Both the position numbers and the translations under genes were made by a program. Below are positions 46,292 to 59,543 of a stretch of 64,000 bases of DNA, piece after piece. The notes below the pieces were generated by a model. It was given only the letters and a program-made list of their open reading frames with translations, did not search any database and was not told the DNA's origin. The stretch is from the NCBI GenBank assembly GCA_963942565.1, contig OZ012690.1:5307646-5371645 (forward strand), read 5' to 3'. The first letter of the stretch is position 1; each line of letters begins with the position of its first letter. This DNA comes from Maea johnstoni (taxonomy: Eukaryota; Annelida; Polychaeta; Spionida; Magelonidae).

Positions 46292-49200
46292 CTCCGGTAA
46301 ATTAAGTTCCCTTTGCCAATAAGATGAGCCAAGCAACCAGTCATTGCTTGAAATATATTTACCAGCCTTCTGTAGAAGTAGGATAAATAGTTTTATTTAC
46401 CCTCCCTCTAGAGTGGTCAGGCTAAATAGTTTGATCTTCTCTACCCCCAAAATGTTTGAGAAAATAAAAAGCTTTTGATTTGCTTTTTCACACTTGGTCC
46501 ATCGTACCCAGTAGACATTCGTGAATAACTGGTTCATGCCTTTGCTAACTTGATAAAGTTGTACATACAGTTCCTTGGTACGTAGGCTAAAATGCAACAT
46601 GTTATAACCAAAGCATACCAAAAACACCATTTTAAGTAAGGGCATACTAAATTAACCCTTTTGTGATATTAGAAGTTAATAAGTATGAATGCTCTTAAGT
46701 TCAGTATCTATTTCATTTCATGATTAATATATGTGAAACAATCCATTTATTTTTGTCTTATTTTAGATACTGTAGAATAGGCAAAGTTTGTGAGTGCGAT
46801 TATTTATATTTACGTCCTTGTTGGACCTGCACACCACAATGGTGCCCGTGCATAGACTAGTATTAAGTATTCCGACTTATTTGTATTACTTTTATTTGGT
46901 GATGCCTATGTGGATTGACTGTTCGATAGATAAAAAGATGGTTCAATAGATAGATGGTTTGATAGATAAATGGTTCAATAGAAAGATAGAGCGTACGATA
47001 GATTATTTTCAAAATTTGCTTTTGTCAGGGGGCGGTCATCAAAAAATGTCAGGCTTTGAAGGCTGCTGCTGGCCTGAATGGGTTTATGTTTACGTCCATT
47101 ATTGTTTTTTCTTAAATTATTATTCTTTCAAGATTATTATAATTATATTCATTATTATTATTATTATAATTAAATTCATTATTATTAGAGTCCTTATTAT
47201 TATTCTTTATATTATTATAATTTTCATCATCATTATTGTGTAGTTTTTTCAATCATTTATTGTTACTGATAATCTTCTTTTGGTGTCATTGAAGACGGAA
47301 GAAAGGAAGGAATTCTTCACAGCCATGTTTGGCGCGTGCTTTATTGCCACAGCCTACACAGTGATCTCCTGTCTTCACCATAACAGCCGGTCCCGGAAAA
47401 GCAATGTCATCTTTAAAAGATGTTATGGTACTACCTTGCTCCTCATCGGACTCAACACCATCATCTTCAGAGAGCCTACTGAAAGCAGCTTAACCCGTCG
47501 GTGAGGTGCCCATCATCAGTCCCTGCACTCAAGAACATGGGTAAGTTTACATTTAAATTCATGATCTTTAAACCATGATTTGTCCACATCTTAGTCATGG
47601 TAAATAAACGTTACTTAGTGCATTATTCAATTAATCTACTAGAAATACTGGTCTTTTCAATCAGTTATGTTATGTAATTTAATCAGGTGATAAAGACATT
47701 AATCAGAGCCATGTCACCCTACAACATATGTGGTACATACTCCCAAAGTCACACCATGAAGGTTGTCATTATTAGTAAATACCATTACAGATTACATTGC
47801 AATTTTTTGATTTCCTGGGCTGTTTGAGTAATTGTTGGTGGGTATTATAACCCCATGTTATACCTAAATATTCCATACATTTCCCATCTATTAATTTTCT
47901 ACCATTTTCTACCACCACAATGGTGCCTGTGCATAGACTAGAATTACGTATTCCGACTTATTTGTATTACTTTTATTTTGGTGATACCTATATGTATTGA
48001 CTTTGTTTATCATTTGATGTGTATTTTCCAGGTTGTATTATCTGTTCAAGGAGGAGATAATGACTTTGCAGGATTCACCGCCCCAAAGTGGTGAATGCTG
48101 CCTATCATATACAATCCTACAGCACTGTTGAATAATTAATTATCATTATTACTAGCTGGTTTGATAAGTAGATAGCTGGTTTGATACATAGATAGCTGGT
48201 TCAATATATAGCTTAATGATTTGATAGATAGCTGGTTTGATAGATAGCTGGTTCGAACGATAGATAGATGGTTCAATAGCTAGATGGTTTGAAAGATAGA
48301 TAGTTTGATGGATAGATAGCACCCCGCAAGGGGCACACCTACTGTGTGCAATAGGAGTTGGCACCTCCCGGGCAACCCTACGCCAGCGTGGCACCCTGCT
48401 CGCCTTATAAAAAAAATGGGGATGTGTGGATCTGTCTATGGATACCATGCATCTAAAAGATCCCTTGGTCATCTTTAGATATGAAGGCTCTGCTCTTTCT
48501 CTTCCGCTTTTTCTTCTTTCACATGCTTTGCCATTGTTCTTCAACAATGGCAAACAACCACTTTACGAAAAAAAAAACCAATTAATGGCACTAAATAGCC
48601 TAATGTGCTGATGTGCCTTTAAGCCCTCATTCATTCATTCATTGGATAGATAGCTGGTTCAATACATAGATATAGCTGATTTATTTGATAGATAGATAGC
48701 TGGTTTGATAGATAGAAAGATGGTTCAATAGATAGATGGTTAAATAGATATATAGATGGTTTGATAGATAGCTGGTTCAATATATAGATAGATAGATGGT
48801 TTGATAGATAGATGCTTTGATAGATAGATAGATGGTTTTGAGGGTTTATTTTGGTGTCTACATTTGCTGATATTTATGGTTATATAAATGGTTCCAATAT
48901 AATGATATTAATTAAAGAATAAGTATGTAATACTATGTAATACTCAATTGAATCAAACCCGGCAATGGGCACACATACTTTATGGTTTGATTTAGGAGTT
49001 GGCACCTGCTGTAGAATGCTAAGCTATCTCTAATTAATACATCTATTAAGAAGGTTGTGTGCTTTCTATTTTGAAGGGTTGTGTTTACTACTGAGCATTG
49101 GACCTTTGCTAATTCAGAAACTGTATACTGCTTCAGTTTGCAGTGCAAATAATTTCGCTTAACAGCCCTGCTGGAGAGTATTTGTGCTACTTTAAATTTG

Positions 49201-49607
49201 CGCATTCAAGCACTCAAACTATATATCTATTAGTGCAAAAAGTAAGATGGCTATCAATAATGAAAACACATTTATTCATATGTATATTTATCTATAAGTA
49301 AACACACACATATTTACATACATACTTAGAAACATACATACACACATACATACATATATATATATATGTATATATATATATATGTATAATTTGTGTGTGT
49401 CCAAGTGCGCACGCCCACACAGATAGATAGATAGAAAGATAGATAGAAATACTGACTGACAAACAGACATGTAGATAGATGTTAGATATTGATAGATAAA
49501 CATAGAGATAAATACATGTTTCCATTATTGATAGGTTTGTCTTACTTATAGTACTGATGATATATTCTATGACATACTGAAGGACATGCACATGGCCTTT
49601 TTTGCGA
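46292..49607 (+). repeat. Unit 15 (3316 bp)
   Basis: The first part matches unit 13. The second half matches unit 6 (CTTTAGATATG near 48473, GCTGTAGAATG near 49009). It has one GATA fewer in the second minisatellite near 48808 and CTAGAATTACG near 47938. Confidence 0.97.
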
Positions 49608-52600
49608 CTCCGGTAAATTAAGTTCCCTTTGCCAATAAGATGAGCCAAGCAACCAGTCATTGCTTGAAATATATTTACCAGCCTTCTGTAGAAGTAGGAT
49701 AAATAGTTTTATTTACCCTCCCTCTAGAGTGGTCAGGCTAAATAGTTTGATCTTCTCTACCCCCAAAATGTTTGAGAAAATAAAAAGCTTTTGATTTGCT
49801 TTTTCACACTTGGTCCATCGTACCCAGTAGACATTTGTGAATAACTGGTTCATGCCTTTGCTAACTTGATAAAGTTGTACATACAGTTCCTTGGTACGTA
49901 GGCTAAAATGCAACATGTTATAACCAAAGCATACCAAAAACACCATTTTAAGTAAGGGCATACTAAATTAACCCTTTTGTGATATTAGAAGTTAATAAGT
50001 ATGAATGCTCTTAAGTTCAGTATCTATTTCATTTCATGACTAATATATGTGAAACAATCCATTTATTTTTGTCTTATTTTAGATACTGTAGAATAGGCAA
50101 AGTTTGTGAGTGCGATTATTTATATTTACGTCCTTGTTGGACCTGCACACCACAATGGTGCCCGTGCATAGACTAGTATTAAGTATTCCGACTTATTTGT
50201 ATTACTTTTATTTGGTGATGCCTATGTGGATTGACTGTTCGATAGATAAAAAGATGGTTCAATAGATAGATGGTTTGATAGATAAATGGTTCAATAGAAA
50301 GATAGAGCGTACAATAGATTATTTTCAAAATTTGCTTTTGTCAGGGGGCGGTCATCAAAAAATGTCAGGCTTTGAAGGCTGCTGCTGGCCTGAATGGGTT
50401 TATGTTTACGTCCATTATTGTTTTTTCTTAAATTATTATTCTTTCAAGATTATTATAATTATATTCATTATTATTATTATTATAATTAAATTCATTATTA
50501 TTAGAGTCATTATTATTATTCTTTATATTATTATAATTTTCATCATCATTATTGTGTAGTTTTTTCAATCATTTATTGTTACTGATAATCTTCTTTTGGT
50601 GTCATTGAAGACGGAAGAAAGGAAGGAATTCTTCACAGCCATGTTTGGCGCGTGCTTTATTGCCACAGCCTACACAGTGATCTCCTGTCTTCACCATAAC
50701 AGCCGGTCCCGGAAAAGCAATGTCATCTTTAAAAGATGTTATGGTACTACCTTGCTCCTCATCGGACTCAACACCATCATCTTCAGAGAGCCTACTGAAA
50801 GCAGCTTAACCCGTCGGTGAGGTGCCCATCATCAGTCCCTGCACTCAAGAACATGGGTAAGTTTACATTTAAATTCATGATCTTTAAACCATGATTTGTC
50901 CACATCTTAGTCATGGTAAATAAAAGTTACTTAGTGCATTATTCAATTAATCTACTAGAAATACTGGTCTTTTCAATCAGTTATGTTATGTAATTTAATC
51001 AGGTGATAAAGACATTAATCAGAGCCATGTCACCCTACAACATATGTGGTACATACTCCCAAAGTCACACCATGAAGGTTGTCATTATAAGTAAATACCA
51101 TTACAGATTACATTGCAATTTTTTGATTTCCTGGGCTGTTTGAGTAATTGTTGGTGGGTATTATAACCCCATGTTATACCTAAATATTCCATACATTTCC
51201 CATCTATTAATTTTCTACCATTTTCTACCACCACAATGGTGCCTGTGCATAGACTAGAATTAAGTATTCCGACTTATTTGTATTACTTTTATTTTGGTGA
51301 TACCTATATGTATTGACTTTGTTTATCATTTGATGTGTATTTTCCAGGTTGTATTATCTGTTCAAGGAGGAGATAATGACTTTGCAGGATTCACCGCCCC
51401 AAAGTGGTGAATGCTGCCTATCATATACAATCCTACAGCACTGTTGAATAATTAATTATCATTATTACTAGCTGGTTTGATAAGTAGATAGCTGGTTTGA
51501 TACATAGATAGCTGGTTCAATATATAGCTTAATGATTTGATAGATAGCTGGTTTGATAGATAGCTGGTTCGAACGATAGATAGATGGTTCAATAGCTAGA
51601 TGGTTTGAAAGATAGATAGTTTGATGGATAGATAGCACCCCGCAAGGGGCACACCTACTGTGTGCAATAGGAGTTGGCACCTCCCGGGCAACCCTATGCC
51701 AGCGTGGCACCTTGCTCGCCTTAAAAAAAAAAATGGGGATGTGTTGATCTGTCTATGGATACCATGCATCTAAAAGATCCCTTGGTCATCTTTGGATATG
51801 AAGGCTCTGCTCTTTCTCTTCCGCTTTTTCTTCTTTCACATGCTTTGCCATTGTTCTTCAACAATGGCAAACAACCACTTTACGAAAAAAAAAGCAATTA
51901 ATGGCACTAAATAGCCTAATGTGCTGATGTGCCTTTAAGCCCTCATTCATTCATTCATTGGATAGATAGCTGGTTCAATACATAGATATAGCTGATTTAT
52001 TTGATAGATAGATAGCTGGTTTGATAGATAGAAAGATGGTTCAATAGATAGATGGTTAAATAGATATATAGATGGTTTGATAGATAGCTGGTTCAATATA
52101 TAGATAGATAGATGGTTTGATAGATAGATAGATGCTTTGATTGATAGATAGATGGTTTTGAGGGTTTATTTTGGTGTGTACATTTGCTGATATTTATGGT
52201 TATATAAATGGTTCCAATAGAATGATATTAATTAAAGAATAAGTATGTAATACTATGTAATACTCAATTGAATCAAACCCGGCAATGGGCACACGTACTT
52301 TATGGTTTGATTTAGGAGTTGGCACCTGCTGGAGAATGCTAAGCTATCTCTAATTAATACATCTATTAAGAAGGTTGTGTGCTTTCTATTTTGAAGGGTT
52401 GTGTTTACTACTGAGCATTGGACCTTTGCTAATTCAGAAACTGTATACTGCTTCAGTTTGCAGTGCAAATAATTTCGCTTAACAGCCCTGCTGGAGAGTA
52501 TTTGTGCTACTTTAAATTTGCGCATTCAAGCACTCAAACTATATATCTATTAGTGCAAAAAGTAAGATGGCTATCAATAATGAAAACACATTTATTCATA

Positions 52601-52915
52601 TGTATATTTATCTATAAGTAAACACACATATTTACATACATACTTAGAAACATACATACACACATACATACATATATATATATGTATATATATATATATG
52701 TATAATTTGTGTGTCCAAGTGCGCACGCCCACACAGATAGATAGAAAGATAGATAGAAATACTTACTGACAAACAGACGTAGATAGATGTTAGATATTGA
52801 TAGATAAACATAGAGATAAATACATGTTTCCATTATTGATAGGTTTGTCTTACTTATAGTACTGATGATATATTCTATGACATACTGAAGGACATGCACA
52901 TGGCCTTTTTTGCGA
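49608..52915 (+). repeat. Unit 16 (3308 bp)
   Basis: Nine units downstream of its near twin, unit 7, but without unit 7's 20-bp loss. It shares GTGTGTACATTTG near 52175 and AAAGCAATTAATGG near 51891 only with unit 19. The TATA-like box of the GC island is lost here (CGCCTTAAAAAA near 51718). Confidence 0.97.
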
Positions 52916-53680
52916 CTCCGGTAAATTAAGTTCCCTTTGCCAATAAGATGAGCCAAGCAACCAGTCATTGCTTGAAATATATTTACCAGCCTTCTGTAGA
53001 AGTAGGATAAATAGTTTTATTTACCCTCCCTCTAGAGTGGTCAGGCTAAATAGTTTGATCTTCTCTACCCCCAAAATGTTTGAGAAAATAAAAAGCTTTT
53101 GATTTGCTTTTTCACACTTGGTCCATCGTACCCAGTAGACATTCGTGAATAACTGGTTCATGCCTTTGCTAACTTTATAAAGTTGTACATACAGTTTCTT
53201 GGTACGTAGGCTAAAATGCAACATGTTATAACCAAAGCATACCAAAAACACCATTTTAAGTAAGGGCATACTAAATTAACCCTTTTGTGATATTAGAAGT
53301 TAATAAGTATGAATGCTCTTAAGTTCAGTATCTATTTCATTTCATGATTAATATATGTGAAACAATCCATTTATTTTTGTCTTATTTTAGATACTGTAGA
53401 ATAGGCAAAGTTTGTGAGTGCGATTATTTATATTTACGTCCTTGTTGGACCTGCACACCACAATGGTGCCCGTGCATAGACTAGTATTAAGTATTCCGAC
53501 TTATTTGTATTACTTTTATTTGGTGATGCCTATGTGGATTGACTGTTCGATAGATAAAAAGATGGTTCAATAGATAGATGGTTTGATAGATAAATGGTTC
53601 AATAGAAAGATAGAGCGTACGATAGATTATTTTCAAAATTTGCTTTTGTCAGGGAGCGTCATCAAAAAATGTCCGGCTTT
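51880..53680 (+). repeat. Three-unit higher-order repeat, first copy (units 16b-17a)
   Basis: Shares AAAGCAATTAATGG, GTGTGTACATTTG, CAGGGAGCGTCATC and ATGTCCGGC with about 61810-63615, three units on. The first, second and fourth occur nowhere else in the window, so this pair is younger than the nine-unit pair. Confidence 0.75.
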
Positions 53681-56224
53681 GAAGGCTGCTGCTGGCCTGA
53701 ATGGGTTTATGTTTACGTCCATTATTGTTTTTTCTTAAATTATTATTCTTTCAAGATTATTATAATTATATTCATTATTATTATTATTATAATTAAATTC
53801 ATTATTATTAGAGTCATTATTATTATTCTTTATATTATTATAATTTTCATCATCATTATTGTGTAGTTTTTTCAATCATTTATTGTTACTGATAATCTTC
53901 TTTTGGTGTCATTGAAGACGGAAGAAAGGAAGGAATTCTTCACAGCCATGTTTGGCGCGTGCTTTATTGCCACAGCCTACACAGTGATCTCCTGTCTTCA
54001 CCATAACAGACGGTCCCGGAAAAGCAATGTCATCTTTAAAAGATGTTATGGTACTACCTTGCTCCTCATCGGACTCAACACCATCATCTTCAGAGAGCCT
54101 ACTGAAAGCAGCTTAACCCGTCGGTGAGGTGCCCATCATCAGTCCCTGCACTCAAGAACATGGGTAAGTTTACATTTAAATTCATGATCTTTAAACCATG
54201 ATTTGTCCACATCTTAGTCATGGTAAATAAACGTTACTTAGTGCATTATTCAATTAATCTACTAGAAATACTGGTCTTTTCAATCAGTTATGTTATGTAA
54301 TTTAATCAGGTGATAAAGACATTAATCAGAGCCATGTCACCCTACAACATATGTGGTACATACTCCCAAAGTCACACCATGAAGGTTGTCATTATTAGTA
54401 AATACCATTACAGATTACATTGCAATTTTTTGATTTCCTGGGCTGTTTGAGTAATTGTTGGTGGGTATTATAACCCCATGTTATACCTAAATATTCCATA
54501 CATTTCCCATCTATTAATTTTCTACCATTTTCTACCACCACAATGGTGCCTGTGCATAGACTAGTATTACGTATTCTGACTTATTTGTATTACTTTTATT
54601 TTGGTGATACCTATATGTATTGACTTTGTTTATCATTTGATGTGTATTTTCCAGGTTGTATTATCTGTTCAAGGAGGAGATAATGACTTTGCAGGATTCA
54701 CCGCCCCAAAGTGGTGAATGCTGCCTATCATATACAATCCTACAGCACTGTTGAATAATTAATTATCATTATTACTAGCTGGTTTGATAAGTAGATAGCT
54801 GGTTTGATACATAGATAGCTGGTTCAATATATAGCTTAATGATTTGATAGATAGCTGGTTTGATAGATAGCTGGTTCGAATGATAGATAGATGGTTCAAT
54901 AGCTAGATGGTTTGAAAGATAGATAGTTTGATGGATAGATAGCACCCCGCAAGGGGCACACCTACTGTGTGCAATAGGAGTTGGCACCTCCCGGGCAACC
55001 CTACGCCAGCGTGGCACCCTGCTCGCCTTATAAAAAAAAATGGGGATGTGTGGATCTGTCTATGGATACCATGCATCTAAAAGATCCCTTGGTCATCTTT
55101 GGATATGAAGGCTCTGCTCTTTCTCTTCCGCTTTTTCTTCTTTCACATGCTTTGCCATTGTTCTTCAACAATGGCAAACAACCACTTTACGAATAAAAAA
55201 CCAATTAATGGCACTAAATAGCCTAATGTGCTGATGTGCCTTTAAGCCCTCATTCATTCATTCATTGGATAGATAGCTGGTTCAATACATAGATATAGCT
55301 GATTTATTTGATAGATAGATAGCTGGTTTGATAGATAGAAAGATGGTTCAATGGATAGATGGTTAAATAGATATATAGATGGTTTGATAGATAGCTGGTT
55401 CAATATATAGATAGATAGATGGTTTGATAGATAGATAGATGCTTTGATAGATAGATAGATGGTTTTGAGGGTTTATTTTGGTGTCTACATTTGCTGATAT
55501 TTATGGTTATATAAATGGTTCCAATATAATGATATTAATTAAAGAATAAGTATGTAATACTATGTAATACTCAATTGAATCAAACCCGGCAATGGGCACA
55601 CATACTTTATGGTTTGATTTAGGAGTTGGCACCTGCTGGAGAATGCTAAGCTATCTCTAATTAATACATCTATTAAGAAGGTTGTGTGCTTTCTATTTTG
55701 AAGGGTTGTGTTTACTACTGAGCATTGGACCTTTGCTAATTCAGAAACTGTATACTGCTTCAGTTTGCAGTGCAAATAATTTCGCTTAACAGCCCTGCTG
55801 GAGAGTATATGTGCTACTTTAAATTTGCGCATTCAAGCACTCAAACTATATATCTATTAGTGCAAAAAGTAAGATGGCTATCAATAATGAAAACATTTAT
55901 TCATATGTATATTTATCTATAAGTAAACACACACATATTTACATACATACTTAGAAACATACATACACACATACATACATATATATATATGTATATATAT
56001 ATATATGTATAATTTGTGTGTCCAAGTGCGCACGCCCACACAGATAGATAGAAAGATAGATAGAAATACTGACTGACAAACAGACATGTAGATAGATGTT
56101 AGATATTGATAGATAAACATAGAGATAAATACATGTTTCCATTATTGATAGGTTTGTCTTACTTATAGTACTGATGATATATTCTATGACATACTGAAGG
56201 ACATGCACATGGCCTTTTTTGCGA
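52916..56224 (+). repeat. Unit 17 (3309 bp)
   Basis: Near twin of unit 8 (CAGGGAGCGTCATC near 53651). It shares ATGTCCGGC near 53669 only with unit 20. The second half carries the long A-run near 55030 and CGAATAAAAAACC as in units 8 and 9. Confidence 0.97.
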
Positions 56225-59200
56225 CTCCGGTAAATTAAGTTCCCTTTGCCAATAAGAGGAGCCAAGCAACCAGTCATTGCTTGAAATATATTTACCAGCC
56301 TTCTGTAGAAGTAGGATAAATAGTTTTATTTACCCTCCCTCTAGAGTGGTCAGGCTAAATAGTTTGATCTTCACTACCCCCAAAATGTTTGAGAAAATAA
56401 AAAGCTTTTGATTTGCTTTTTCACACTTGGTCCATCGTACCCAGTAGACATTCGTGAATAACTGGTTCATGCCTTTGCTAACTTTATAAAGTTGTACATA
56501 CAGTTCCTTGGTACGTAGGCTAAAATGCAACATGTTATAACCAAAGCATACCAAAAACACCATTTTAAGTAAGGGCATACTAAATTAACCCTTTTGTGAT
56601 ATTAGAAGTTAATAAGTATGAATGCTCTTAAGTTCAGTATCTATTTCATTTCATGATTAATATATGTGAAACAATCCATTTATTTTTGTCTTATTTTAGA
56701 TACTGTAGAATAGGCAAAGTTTGTGAGTGCGATTATTTATATTTACGTCCTTGTTGGACCTGCACACCACAATGGTGCCCGTGCATAGACAAGTATTAAG
56801 TATTCCGACTTATTTGTATTACTTTTATTTGGTGATGCCTATGTGGATTGACTGTTCGATAGATAAAAAGATGGTTCAATAGATAGATGGTTTGATAGAT
56901 AAATGGTTCAATAGAAAGATAGAGCGTACGATAGATTATTTTCAAAATTTGCTTTTGTCAGGGGGCGGTCATCAAAAAATGTCAGGCTTTGAAGGCTGCT
57001 GCTGGCCTGAATGGGTTTATGTTTACGTCCATTATTGTTTTTTCTTAAATTATTATTCTTTCAAGATTATTATAATTATATTCATTATTATTATTATTAT
57101 AATTAAATTCATTATTATTAGAGTCATTATTATTATTCTTTATATTATTATAATTTTCATCATCATTATTGTGTAGTTTTTTCAATCATTTATTGTTACT
57201 GATAATCTTCTTTTGGTGTCATTGAAGACGGAAGAAAGGAAGGAATTCTTCACAGCCATGTTTGGCGCGTGCTTTATTGCCACAGCCTACACAGTGATCT
57301 CCTGTCTTCACCATAACAGCCGGTCCCGGAAAAGCAATGTCATCTTTAAAAGATGTTATGGTACTACCTTGCTCCTCATCGGACTCAACACCATCATCTT
57401 CAGAGAGCCTACTGAAAGCAGCTTAACCCGTCGGTGAGGTGCCCATCATCAGTCCCTGCACTCAAGAACATGGGTAAGTTTACATTTAAATTCATGATCT
57501 TTAAACCATGATTTGTCCACATCTTAGTCATGGTAAATAAAAGTTACTTAGTGCATTATTCAATTAATCTACTAGAAATACTGGTCTTTTCAATCAGTTA
57601 TGTTATGTAATTTAATCAGGTGATAAAGACATTAATCAGAGCCATGTCACCCTACAACATATGTGGTACATACTCCCAAAGTCACACCATGAAGGTTGTC
57701 ATTATAAGTAAATACCATTACAGATTACATTGCAATTTTTTGATTTCCTGGGCTGTTTGAGTAATTGTTGGTGGGTATTATAACCCCATGTTATACCTAA
57801 ATATTCCATACATTTCCCATCTATTAATTTTCTACCATTTTCTACCACCACAATGGTGCCTGTGCATAGACTAGAATTAAGTATTCCGACTTATTTGTAT
57901 TACTTTTATTTTGGTGATACCTATATGTATTGACTTTGTTTATCATTTGATGTGTATTTTCCAGGTTGTATTATCTGTTCAAGGAGGAGATAATGACTTT
58001 GCAGGATTCACCGCCCCAAAGTGGTGAATGCTGCCTATCATATACAATCCTACAGCACTGTTGAATAATTAATTATCATTATTACTAGCTGGTTTGATAA
58101 GTAGATAGCTGGTTTGATACATAGATAGCTGGTTCAATATATAGCTTAATGATTTGATAGATAGCTGGTTTGATAGATAGCTGGTTCGAACGATAGATAG
58201 ATGGTTCAATAGCTAGATGGTTTGAAAGATAGATAGTTTGATGGATAGATAGCACCCCGCAAGGGGCACACCTACTGTGTGCAATAGGAGTTGGCACCTC
58301 CCGGGCAACCCTACGCCAGCGTGGCACCCTGCTCGCCTTATAAAAAAAATGGGGATGTGTGGATCTGTCTATGGATACCATGCATCTAAAAGATCCCTTG
58401 GTCATCTTTAGATATGAAGGCTCTGCTCTTTCTCTTCCGCTTTTTCTTCTTTCACATGCTTTGCCATTGTTCTTCAACAATGGCAAACAACCACTTTACG
58501 AAAAAAAAACCAATTAATGGCACTAAATAGCCTAATGTGCTGATGTGCCTTTAAGCCCTCATTCATTCATTCATTGGATAGATAGCTGGTTCAATACATA
58601 GATATAGCTGATTTATTTGATAGATAGATAGCTGGTTTGATAGATAGAAAGATGGTTCAATAGATAGATGGTTAAATAGATATATAGATGGTTTGATAGA
58701 TAGCTGGTTCAATATATAGATAGATAGATGGTTTGATAGATAGATAGATGCTTTGATAGATAGATAGATGGTTTTGAGGGTTTATTTTGGTGTCTACATT
58801 TGCTGATATTTATGGTTATATAAATGGTTCCAATATAATGATATTAATTAAAGAATAAGTATGTAATACTATGTAATACTCAATTGAATCAAACCCGGCA
58901 ATGGGCACACGTACTTTATGGTTTGATTTAGGAGTTGGCACCTGCTGGAGAATGCTAAGCTATCTCTGATTAATACATCTATTAAGAAGGTTGTGTGCTT
59001 TCTATTTTGAAGGGTTGTGTTTACTACTGAGCATTGGACCTTTGCTAATTCAGAAACTGTATACTGCTTCAGTTTGCAGTGCAAATAATTTCGCTTAACA
59101 GCCCTGCTGGAGAGTATTTGTGCTACTTTAAATTTGCGCATTCAAGCACTCAAACTATATATCTATTAGTGCAAAAAGTAAGATGGCTATCAATAATGAA

Positions 59201-59543
59201 AACACATTTATTCATATGTATATTTATCTATAAGTAAACACACACATATTTACATACATACTTAGAAACATACATACACACATACATACATATATATATA
59301 TATGTATATATATATATATGTATAATTTGTGTGTGTCCAAGTGCGCACGCCCACACAAATAGATAGATAGAAAGATAGATAGAAATACTGACTGACAAAC
59401 AGACATGTAGATAGATGTTAGATATTGATAGATAAACATAGAGATAAATACATGTTTCCATTATTGATAGGTTTGTCTTACTTATAGTACTGATGATATA
59501 TTCTATGACATACTGAAGGACATGCACATGGCCTTTTTTGCGA
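56225..59543 (+). repeat. Unit 18 (3319 bp, longest)
   Basis: Three-part mosaic. The start is like unit 9 (TTCACTACCCC near 56371), the middle like units 7 and 16 (ATTATAAGTAAA near 57709, CTAGAATTAAG near 57873), and the second half partly like units 6 and 15 (CTTTAGATATG near 58407). AATAAGAGGAGCC near 56254 is private and silent in the candidate minus-strand exon. Confidence 0.97.

Larger units (their letters stand above)
48450..56800 (+). repeat. Nine-unit higher-order repeat, second copy (units 15b-18a)
   Basis: Partner of the block at about 18700-27000. The shift is 29755 bp between units 7 and 16, 29775 between units 8 and 17, and 29776 between units 9 and 18. The 20-bp step is the minisatellite repeat missing from unit 7, so the two copies are not a literal duplicate. 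Confidence 0.8.
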
